This document shows, one piece after another, positions 55,149 through 64,000 of a DNA stretch of 64,000 nt. A model generated the notes under the pieces. It made no database searches. It was not told the origin of the DNA and saw nothing but the letters and a program-made list of their open reading frames with translations. Both the position numbers and the translations under genes were made by a program. The stretch covers positions 22,534,406 through 22,598,405 of the forward strand of contig JAJKFL010000004.1 in NCBI GenBank assembly GCA_021186555.1, read 5' to 3'. Origin of the DNA: Reticulitermes speratus (Eukaryota > Arthropoda > Insecta > Blattodea > Rhinotermitidae). Position 1 is the first letter of the stretch. Every line of letters begins with the position of its first letter.

Positions 55149-55185
55149 ATGAAATCACAACTCATAAAAAGTCTTAATGTTGATG
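55149..55185 (+). other. Weak candidate microexon
   Basis: Acceptor cttcgattaaatttcag, 37 bases with one open frame (MKSQLIKSLNVD), then a consensus donor gtaagt at 55186. No similarity recognised; likely chance. Confidence 0.12.
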
Positions 55186-55278
55186 GTAAGTAGGATTTGT
55201 TTTTTTCGTAACTTAATGACAGACTTTGAGTTTTGAGTTTGTCTTCGATTAGTTACAAGTTTGTTAAAAGCAAAATAT

Positions 55279-55590
55279 AAGCAGCAGCAAGCAATTCCAT
55301 TACAGGCCTGGACAGGCCCTTAGGGTTCCAGGAGGTTGAGGCTCCCAGATTTCTACACAATTGGCACATGAAGGTGGTAAGGTTGTCAGCCCTACGCACC
55401 GGCCACCTTTATCCCCCAGGAAAGATTCCTGGTACTCATGTCTGTTAGAGGCTGAGTCGACCCCAGGGCCATAGTGCGACCGAAACGATTATGTCAAGGA
55501 AAAATTCCAGTGACACCATCGGGAATCTAACCCGCGACGTTCCGGCTTGTAGCGCAGTGCCTCAACCAACTGCGCCACCGCGTGCCCTAC
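55279..55590 (-). mobile_element. SINE-D, full-length, with 13-bp target duplication
   Basis: On the minus strand: gggcacgcggtggcgcagtt, gaggcactgcgctacaagcc, box B cgggttagattcccg, ctatggccctggggtcgact, and a tail cctaagggcctgtccaggcc. aaaagcaaaatat flanks both sides (55266-55278 and 55591-55603). Confidence 0.93.
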
Positions 55591-55603
55591 AAAAGCAAAA
55601 TAT

Positions 55604-57350
55604 GGCTTTCTGATTATCAGAAGAAGTAGCACATGAGTGCTGAGAGTGCTTCTGGAAGCGAAGTCAGCGTTTACATTCAGCCACTCCTGAGAGAGTAAAA
55701 AAGGTTTAATTTTTCAAATCCTCATAAGTTATCGATCTAGGAACACGATGATTGTTTGTTTTCTAGCAGATTGTAAGTAATATAAGAACTTGAATGTTGA
55801 TACCGTGTATATATTTGTTAATTTTTACGGTTTTTAAAATATTGGATTATTTATGAATACATTTGATTTTGAGAAGGCCACGGACCTATATAGCTTATTT
55901 GTAAGCAGTTTTATCTTATTAAATAAATGACGTGAACATTAAATCCGAAATGAACTTATTATTTTACTTTACATTTTACACAACAATGCACTAGACTTAG
56001 AATTATAATTGGGTCATTGGTCAAATAATGTATAGAACGTATGGCGATCAACATTACGTCGTATTTAAGTTTTGGATTGTGAGTTTCACAGAGAAAATAT
56101 TTGTTTTTAACTTAATTAGTAACTCCTTTTCTACTCCATAAGACATGCCAAGAATCAGCTTCCAAAATGAATTTATGAACTGTCACTACAGTGGGATAAA
56201 ATGAGTAAAAAAGTGATAAATTTTTGACATGATTTTGAAAACGAACGTAACAATCTGGGACTAAGCACAAAAGAAAATTTTTAATATTTTGCGATTGAAT
56301 TAAAATGATGTTGAAGGTAGTAGAATAGTTTGTTTTGTGTTTCCGAATGCTAAAAATATGATCGTGTCTGCAGTTTCGGACTGCCGAGCAGACATTTTCT
56401 CTTCAATTACTTTTATCATCTTCACATCCCTTGTCTATCCTCTTCATCTCCTAAACATTAATTCCTCCTTGTCCACTTTGTTTTAAGTCGTGTCGCCGTA
56501 TCTTCTACACAAACCCGAAATCTTCTTAACGTTGTCATTATTTTCCCGTTTTTGTCAGCCTCCTGCCTCATTCTCTGTTCAACATTTCAACTGTTGTGTT
56601 ATCTACACTTTTCTGATCGTTCGGGAGGAATTCTTTTTCTGTTCCCCTTTCTACGTGTTTTCTTCTTGGTATTGTCCATGACATTAATCTCGAACCGACT
56701 ATTTTATGTTTTTTCTGTTTGCTTTCCGTTCGCAGCCCATGATCTGCGCTGCTTGTCTTTTCACCTATTCTTTCAAACTGCACGTGATTTATTTATTACT
56801 TGTTTTGTAGCACCGTCATTCCTTCTTTGGCTCAGTCGTGATCTCTCAAATCTTTTCTTCTTATCGGATTTCCCTTTGTGTTAATTGTATATTCAAGGCA
56901 ATACTCACTGGCAGTGAGAAATTATCGTTGTTTAAACCGAATTCCTCGCAGCAAAGAAATTATCGGTAATCATTTCAGCTTACACTGTAACAATCAAAAT
57001 TACTGCAACTGGCGTAAGAATCTGGAGACTTTAGAATATTCAAAGTTCCAGGGGAGTGAATGTTTGTTGTAGAAGTGACTCTTCAAGTCACCGAAAGTTT
57101 TTAAATATTGGAACACCCTAAAGGAACTGATTTGTCACGGACGGTACTCTTTATTAGAGTACTGTAAAACAGGGCCTTTTAATTACACATGTTTGGAGTT
57201 TATACTAACATAATTATTGTAACTGAGTTTTGTCTGAGTCAGATATTTGCCTGTATGACCTAACTTCTCTTTACCCTTTCTTAAATACATTGAATGAATT
57301 AACTTTAACACATGTGTACTTTAATTTAAATTTTTAGGAGTTCTTAAAGT
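55604..57350. other. Non-coding stretch, nothing assigned
   Basis: Pyrimidine-rich region at 56390-56880 yields phenylalanine/serine-rich frames of no evident meaning. No repeats recognised. Confidence 0.45.
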
Positions 57351-57432
57351 GAGCTGTGCTATAGCTCAGACGCTTAGCCTCCTGCCTGTCACCTCGAGCG
57401 CCCGTGTTAGTCCCAGCCTAGTTCTAGCGCAT
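57350..57432 (+). mobile_element. SINE-B head relic
   Basis: gagctgtgctatagctcaga, cgcttagcctcctgcctgtc, then gcccgtgttagtcccagcc (decayed box B). Confidence 0.45.
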
Positions 57433-59236
57433 AACCGATGCTTTTAAATTGCACTGGTGGTTTTTCATAAATGGGTAGCTTAACTGTATTCCGTAATTTT
57501 AAAACGTGTGTATTACAAAGACCGTTCTTCTATTTACGCTGCAAATTTGACAGATAATTCCTTGGTTTCTTGATTTAACAAAGGGAATTTTTAATTACTT
57601 CTGGGTGAGAAATGTGGCAAATATGGTCACTGAGGTGGAGTTATAAACAGTACACGACGGGTTGAAGGCTTAAGTTTTTTTTTCTGCTCTAACCAACGGT
57701 GTTCATGAATTATAGGTTATGTGTTTAGAAATCACTCTTTCCTGAATAATGAATTAGGATTAATAAGAGCAGAGTTTTTGAAATTACTGTACTATGCATT
57801 TACTTCATAATATTTTAAATATATTTTCGTTTTCATGCACTAAACTTCATTGTCCTAAAATATAACGCCGTTAAGTATGTGAACATGGTCAAGTGTAATA
57901 TTTCTTTCATCGTATTTGTCCAAAGCTCATGTGTATCCAAAAGTGCTTAAATGTTGTAAGTACTACATTTCATTTGCAATTCATGCACTTGTTTATAGTA
58001 AAAGGACGGGATTTTAATGTCGCATGAGAATGTAGGCTGTTACCGTGCTGTTGCGAGTGCAGCACCGGGCCGTCGAGCTTGCTCTGACAGCCGACCTAGC
58101 TTCGCGTACATCGTCGGCTGGTTCAGCGGGTGACCGCGATGGTATCTGTCTGAGGAGCGAACGGTTAGGACGGCAGATGACGATCTGGAGAATCAAAAGA
58201 GAAGCTGGCTCGTTAATTAGGGACAGACGGAGTTCTTGAGGACCCCAAGAGATTCTATCAGACACTATATGTTATTGCTGAAAGGATATATGATTTGGCA
58301 TATTGTGTTTGAACAAAAGGGTAATTTTGTGACGTATTTAGGCTCATTTGTAGTATTGTTGCCTTAAGTATAATCAGCATTTAATTTAATATTGAAGGAG
58401 GTATAAATCCCTGTTAATTAATTTACAGACACACCCGGTGTACCTGATAGGGGTTAAATGTTTAATTAAAGTGCCCTTTTTGCAGATGACACTCCTATTT
58501 CGGGGAGTTTCCGAAAACTTACTTGGTACCAGTATGGGGTAACTATTTTTTAAGGGCCTCAAGTGAATAGAAACTTTTGTACCTGCTGATAGAAACCGGT
58601 CCGCTTGCACAGGATTAATTAAAGTTTAAGGTAAATGAAATGAATGTTATATTTAAAACTACGTAGGTGTCGTAATGACGCAAATAGTATCGTGGTATTA
58701 TACGTTTTATGTGTACATATACCTACTTGTAATATTTTAATCTTTGAAGTTTCAAACATACTCCGCATTGTTAAGGACATACCTTGCAGTTGCCTTTCTT
58801 AATCAGCATTCAGTACTAGTGCTGTCCGGCAGACTGGCGACCCAGCTGCTTATACCAGGACCATCTATGTTGGTACTGTAACACTCAGTAAATTAAAAGT
58901 GTGTATTTGGTTTAGCTTACTAAAATGAACAACCCTAATTAGTGTACCAGATACTTCGGGACAAATGTCTCATAATCTTGTACAACATATGTGCACTACC
59001 TTCACCGTAAAAGATTTAATTTTCTCTCTTTCTGAGTTAATTACATTAAAAAAAATTAATCTCATGTCAGTTTTGTTTACTATTGTAACAAAACTTCACA
59101 CTAATCTGTTATTATAATTCGTAACGAAATGGATCGAACCCAGCGTAAGGCATCTCATTGTGATGCATGAATACAAAATAAACTTACATGAAAATGTAGG
59201 CCTAATGAAACTAGAAAAAATAACTTAGTAATTATG
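57433..59236. other. Non-coding stretch with a GC-rich patch
   Basis: At 58035-58215 base composition rises sharply and several CpG dinucleotides occur. Frames are open on both strands (64 and 83 codons). No motif was recognised. The rest is AT-rich and featureless. Confidence 0.45.
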
Positions 59237-59475
59237 TCGACAAGGTTCTTTATTGAGAATCTAATATTTCTTTAGCCGGTCAAGAAATTCTCAGTCTTTT
59301 TGTAGAAACTAAAGTTTCATAACCAAGTTAAAAGGGACCCGGACCACTGCAGCACATCATGAGCCAGCTAATGCAGCTCTCACTCATACACTACATATAG
59401 TTAATATTCATGTAAAAAGTTTGCTCCTCTTAAAGCCTAGATCTTCCAAATGGTCTCTTCTCTTCAGGTATTGTG
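59237..59475 (-). mobile_element. LINE-A 3' end, decayed
   Basis: caaggttctttattgagaat, ggtcaagaaattctcagtct, catcatgagccagctaatgc, tagatcttccaaatggtctc, ttctcttcaggt are in minus-strand LINE-A order. Confidence 0.65.
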
Positions 59476-59568
59476 AAGGGAACTTCGTAGGCTGTAAATG
59501 ATACAAACACCTTGTTCCCTGTATTTAACCTTCATCTTCATAATGCTTGATAAAGGATATCAAGTGTG

Positions 59569-59790
59569 CATTATTTCAGTCTTCCGCCGAGGTATAAATA
59601 AGGTCTTCGCTCTTCTGGGATATTGTGCAGGGTTGATTGGTAGTTACCGACGTTTCGGGGCAGCCTGTCAGACCCACCTTTAAGGGTCTTGGACTGCTTG
59701 GCCCTTGCAGATGGGATCGATAGTCTGTCCCGAAACGTCGGTAAACATTTACCAATTAACCTGCGCAATATCCCACAAGAGCGAAGACCT
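59569..59790. mobile_element. Family H foldback, near-complete
   Basis: Left end tttcagtcttccgccgaggt; arms tcttcgctcttctgggatat with atatcccacaagagcgaaga. Two core halves: ccgacgtttcggggcagcct and gtctgtcccgaaacgtcggt. The right-arm plus strand reads CUUGCAGA, U, stem GGGA/UCCC, GAAACGUC, GGUAAAC. The flanks gatatcaagtgtg (59556-59568) and gatgtcaagtatg (59791-59803) match at 11 of 13, a probable target duplication. Confidence 0.82.
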
Positions 59791-59807
59791 GATGTCAAGT
59801 ATGACTA

Positions 59808-59810
<3 letters not shown>

Positions 59811-59848
<38 letters not shown>

Positions 59849-59906
59849 CATGGCTCGACAGCCCTATATGGGCTTGGGCCTCCTCTTTCCGAGGTTACGA
59901 GGTCTT
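59811..59906 (-). mobile_element. SINE-E, severely 5'-truncated, with 14-bp target duplication
   Basis: Only the tail is present on the minus strand (gacctcgtaacctcggaaag, ggaggcccaagcccatatag, gctgtcgagccatgg) plus a long (TTA)n end, seen here as (taa)n at 59811-59848. aagtatgactagta is duplicated at 59797-59810 and 59907-59920. Confidence 0.92.
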
Positions 59907-59920
59907 AAGTATGACTAGTA

Positions 59921-62300
59921 TAAAGTATAAATTGTTTAAAATCGATTTCATGATTTATTTGCCCTTTTTTTGTGTACATTTTATTAATCTCCACCAGAGG
60001 AAAATAATTTTTCAAAGCCTTTCAACACTGTAATTAATCTACGGTATATATGTAAGGATTCAATTCTTACCTTACAGAAAACACAGTATGCCTTCATGCG
60101 TTGGACCAATCAGTGAATGATGTATTGTGTGCTAAAGGCTGTTTATTGTAAGAATTGTACAAATCGCGTATATACAATGTGAGGGGGAAATACAGAGTTT
60201 TTAATGTTAACCTGGCAAAAAATACACTTACCACTAGGCTTTCAAGTGTTAAATAAATTTTGTGAAATAAACATTATTATGAAGAAATAAGGATACACAA
60301 CCTTAAAACAAACTTCTCTTGACATATATTTATGAGTCTTGGGTAATGAAGAAATAGAATATAAATTGCAAATAGCGCAGGCAATTTTGTACTGCCTTGA
60401 TTGTATGTTATAATATTAGATCACCAATGAAAAGTGATCAAAAAATTTAAGATTACAAAGAGCCTCTTGTGATTTAAATATTAGATCACCATGTGTGAAA
60501 TTTAGATTACAAAATTTAAAATTATCAAAACGATTATCCACCATGCATTTGAGCGTACAGAACGAAGGCAAATTATATAAAAGTTCGTGATGCTGAAAAC
60601 ATATAACTGGCGCCAAGATCGTAGACTTTTGAAGAAAAGAGACAAAATAAATTAAAGTGTTTGGGAACCTAATTCTGCTTTATTTTCGGCAGGTGTGCTG
60701 TTAACGTATTATGGAGGTTTTCTGTTCCAAGATATTTATATATATATTTAATTTTCCAATAATAACAGTAATAAGATCGATGTATTTGTTACGCAGAACT
60801 TAAGGTAGGTAATTTCAGAAGGAATTCTGTCAAAGTTTCTACACAATTGCTTGCTTTATCGCAATATGTATGTTAAATGGGCCGGCTAATTTACACAAGA
60901 GATTATTTCCCTAAACAATGCTGAGGGTATGATCTTTATAATGGAGTCGCGGGTTTTCAGTAAGGTACGAACTAAACTTTCAAATTTACTTAAATCAGTG
61001 ACGATTAATTTCTTGGACCCGACTATCACTTTTTCAAAATACAGTAGTCCCACCATAGTAAAACATACTTTTGCACAATTATTTCATCCCAAGGAGTTTT
61101 GTTTTTAAGATTATATAAAATTCAGTAGAATATTATATTAAACATCAATTGAAGGTTTTATTTTCTGGACCTTCCATCCATCGCGTTTTACCGGTCACAG
61201 CAGTTGAACAATACTGATTAAAATGAAATTAATGTGTTAACACTCAGTCGTACAGTGTTTATAGCCATCAGTAATAAAAATATTTCGCAGGTTATAAAAT
61301 TAGAATTGTCGTTCCTTGTCTTTTTTTCTTGTGGCACGGAAAAACTCATTTTTTTACTCTTGTCTGTGACTGCATCGTAAAAGTGATCTTTCCATCATGA
61401 TTGCCGTAATCTCGCATAGAATAATTTACCTCATCATAAATATGACTTAATGGTTCTTGCCCGTAAATATCATCAATGTTTTCTTATAACAAGATATTTT
61501 TATATTATTTATATGAAAAATGTTATTATATGTGGTGGGCATAAAATTGAAGTTTTCTTTAAATTGAGGGAACACTTCAAAGAACACAATGGACTTATTT
61601 AAAAATTACGACCCGATTTGGCGTGTGAATAATAAGCAGTAAATAGGAAATAATAAATAAAGTAGGATGCCCATTCTTGGAACTGGAAGTGTCAGAAACG
61701 TCGACAGAATTTCAATTAGACAACCTCATGGAAAGACAGGTACTTTAAAGACGGGCATAGAGGGAAAAATGATATTCTATGGCCGAGATGCACAAATTCC
61801 GTGCTCCAGGTCGCCGTTGCAACTACATTTGTACGGTTGCACCTCATATTTGTGGTTCCTCAGTATGATACCTGCTTTGTATCACCGTTCTGACTTCTAG
61901 AATTTTGAGGTGTCTTTATAGATTTTTTTGGAAAATGTGTGCACCACTGTCCTAAGGATATAAGGAAACAGATTTTAGGGACGTGAACTGAAATTCGTTG
62001 GCCTAGAATGCGGGTCGATGGCGGGATTTTGTAGATGTGGTGTTGAACCCTTGGATTTAATAACAACGGAAGTTACCAGACGAGTTGTCCCAGGCAGTAA
62101 CGGCTCTGTCCTGTATCGGGCAGTGCCCGGGTCTGTACTTGGTCGGGATACTGGCAGCCCTTACTGAGGGTTTTGTGGTTGTCACACCTTTGGAACAAAT
62201 GCACAGGTTAGGTCACGACTGTCTCCTTTTACTTCATTCCCAGTTCATTATTCACTTTCGTCCAGTCATTTGAGTATAAGTTACAGCAGCTTCATTAATT
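59921..62300. other. AT-rich non-coding stretch
   Basis: A local repetition occurs at 60416-60540 (tattagatcaccaatg then tattagatcaccatg; agattacaaa repeated three times). No gene or dispersed repeat recognised. Confidence 0.45.
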
Positions 62301-62303
62301 AAA

Positions 62304-62412
62304 CTATATATATATATGATGATGATGACAATAATCAAAATTACAACAGACTCAACAGCAACAACAAAACCATCAACAACAGCAGCAACAACAACAACAA
62401 CAACCACAACAA
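62304..62412. repeat. Compound (AT)n(GAT)n ... (CAA)n simple repeat
   Basis: tatatatata then gatgatgatga at 62304-62329, and a cryptic (caa/cag)n tract at 62345-62412. A threonine-rich frame here is a by-product. Confidence 0.85.
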
Positions 62413-63187
62413 GAGGAAGTTACTTGACTAATTGTCATTTACATACTCGAGATATGTCCTACGTCAGAAAGTTTGTTATGCCAGGGAAAAAATTATAACG
62501 CCTCGCAGTTTTTTTTTTTCACTTTTTCAGGCACAGGCATTTGGCATGTACTGAGGGTCACATCCGGGACACTGTCCAGGCTCGTTTTGAACGGTAATAC
62601 AATGTCGATATGCCGAAGTACTGAGCGACGTGTGACAGGAATATTCTTCATGCACTATGAGCTTACACACTCCTGTGATCCTCTTTTGTTTGTGATTAAA
62701 TTCTTCTCGATACAATACCATAGTTTCCAATCTCCCTTACATCTTTATTTATGAATATAGAAGAGTTTCATACAGACTTTAGTTACATTTATTAGCTATT
62801 TTCACTAAAAATTTCACATTCCTAACCCCAGTAATTCTTTCGATATAACTTTCCAACTAAACGGCTTATAAAATTCACGTGGCCGCTACGTTGCTGTTCT
62901 ACACTGTACACAAAATGCCTTAACAGATAGCACGTGTCCTGTTGAAATGTCTGTCTTCCATGAGAATTCGCTAGATATAACGCTACTGTTGGTGCGACTT
63001 GGAAATAATAAAAACAATCACTTCTCCGTCAAACACATCTATGTATTTAAAGTTCTGAATTTTGAACGACGGCCATATTGGTGTTTTTGATGCTGTAAAA
63101 TTACGAATTGAAAGTGGCGTGGGCTGCAGTAGTGTGGTGTTGTAGGCTACATAACGATCTTTTAGTGGGATGTATAATAAGAGTGAC
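62413..63187. other. Non-coding stretch, nothing assigned
   Basis: No repeat or gene recognised. Confidence 0.45.
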
Positions 63188-63457
63188 GGACCTGCCATGG
63201 CTCAGGCGGTTAGTCACCGACCTCTCTCCGCGGAGGCCCGGGTTCGATCCCGGGTCGGTCCATGTGTGATTTGTAGTGGACAAAGTGGCACTGGGACAGG
63301 TTTTTCTCCAAGTACTTCGGTTGTCTCCTGTCAATTTCATTCCACTGGTGCTCCATTACACGAAAAAACTAATAATCTACATCACAGGGTTGCACAATAA
63401 GCCTTCAAGGCTGTTGTGAGTCCGTAGCATCTACTGCGGGGCCCTTCACTAAAAAAA
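63188..63457 (+). mobile_element. SINE-B, full-length
   Basis: Head ccatggctcaggcggttagt; perfect box B gcccgggttcgatcccgg; body gtggcactgggacagg, aagtacttcggttgtctcct, gtcaatttcattccactggt; tail gttgcacaataagccttcaa, gtccgtagcatctactgcgg and an A-run at 63450-63458. Flanks aagagtgac (63179-63187) and aagaatgac (about 63458-63466) differ at one base, giving a probable short target duplication. Confidence 0.9.
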
Positions 63458-63466
63458 AGAATGACA

Positions 63467-64000
63467 CTGAACACGGACGTAGTGTTAACCTACGCCAGTC
63501 TTTACTAATTGACATGTTCTAAGTATATTGAAAGTAAACTTAAAGCGTGCTTTATTCTCACAGTGTTATTCTTAAAGTGTTTGCTCAGGAATTTACCCAA
63601 GGTACCTGCGCAGGAGGGAATCGATGGTCTGCTGATTGTAGAGCAGACAAATTTCTCCGCCCTTACAATTAATGAAGTAACCGTTTCCCACTCAGCAGCC
63701 ATCCAAACGGTTAATTTACCAAATGACCCGGCTGATGTGTCGGTTGGCCATAGCCGCAAAATACAGCAACGTTGTAGGACATATGGGAGGGGTCCTTTTA
63801 GCTAACTGGTGTTTATTGTAAGTGCTAACGTAGACATAGCCTGTCTAATGATCGTAGCTGTGGCTTACTACATTTTCATTAACCACGTATGTAGCTAATA
63901 GCCCATTATGTTTAGGTTCTGTAGATATAGGTAGCTACATGCTGTGGGGTGTGCATATTGTAAATTATAGTGAAGCACTTTTGCGAGTGTTGTAGAGCAA
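63467..64000. other. Non-coding stretch with a two-strand open region
   Basis: Between 63505 and 63805 both strands are open for 84-98 codons. The plus frame includes IDGLLIVEQTNFSALTINEV and the minus frame TVWMAAEWETVTSLIVRAEK. Neither is recognised; a decayed coding relic is possible. Confidence 0.3.

Noticed and set aside
54967-55152. 61-codon frame beginning MNCLSLKMM
   Set aside because: It is mostly the right arm of a family H-like foldback.
62316-62498. Threonine-rich 60-codon frame
   Set aside because: It is a simple-sequence (CAA)n/(ACA)n tract, not a gene.
1-64000. Bacterial or viral origin of the window
   Set aside because: There are no dense ORFs or operons; SINEs with tRNA heads, non-LTR retrotransposon ends, hAT elements and microsatellites all point to an animal nuclear genome.

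Overview
This window looks like ordinary non-coding nuclear DNA of an insect. It is visibly AT-rich, has no long open reading frame (longest about 156 codons), no operon-like spacing and no ribosome-binding sites. It is crowded with decayed retroelements. Several repeats (the non-LTR retrotransposon 3' end coding for MRWAG-type tails, and SINEs whose accidental translations read MAQAVSR-like) are types I associate from memory with cockroaches and termites, Periplaneta in particular. That assignment is inference, not proof. No complete gene, rRNA, real tRNA or CRISPR array is visible. The window is probably intergenic or lies inside large introns.

Layout. 0-7 kb: a hammerhead-motif foldback copy, a LINE-A 3' end (3.66-4.44 kb), then a run of SINEs (families A, C, B, B), and a rearranged LINE-A composite at 6.56-6.99 kb. 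7-14.6 kb: a candidate minus-strand exon, family H and F repeats, SINE-C copies, a hAT-type non-autonomous element with 8-bp target duplication, a second LINE family (LINE-B), a decayed LINE-A, and a complete SINE-E with a 14-bp target duplication. 15-20 kb: decayed LINE-A pieces, an isolated hammerhead-like motif, and a striking array of 29 monomers of exactly 64 bp with 9-10-9 higher-order structure (17.65-19.50 kb). 20-30 kb: family F, a cluster of foldback elements (21.5-22.5 kb), SINE relics, SINE-C nested inside LINE-A, another hAT-like element, and two abutting foldbacks (29.3-29.9 kb). 30-46 kb: a 726-bp near-perfect inverted repeat at 34.1-34.8 kb with two further foldbacks beside it, LINE-A copies on both strands, family F copies and a possible 42-nt exon. 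46-64 kb: SINE-D, SINE-A, SINE-B and SINE-E insertions, a hAT-like end, two more family H foldbacks and simple repeats.

The most interesting signal is that foldback (inverted-repeat) elements of several unrelated sequences all carry the same short arrangement: a CUGANGA-like box, a small hairpin whose stem covaries between copies, a GAAA box, then a short self-complementary stem and a strand able to pair with the bases before the first box. This is the layout of a type I hammerhead ribozyme, as found in Penelope-like retroelements and retrozymes. Every copy also has one extra U between the first box and stem II, so activity is unproven. Two family H copies have perfect or near-perfect 13-16 bp target duplications, which argues for retrotransposition rather than cut-and-paste movement. 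Family letters (A-H) used here are local labels only.
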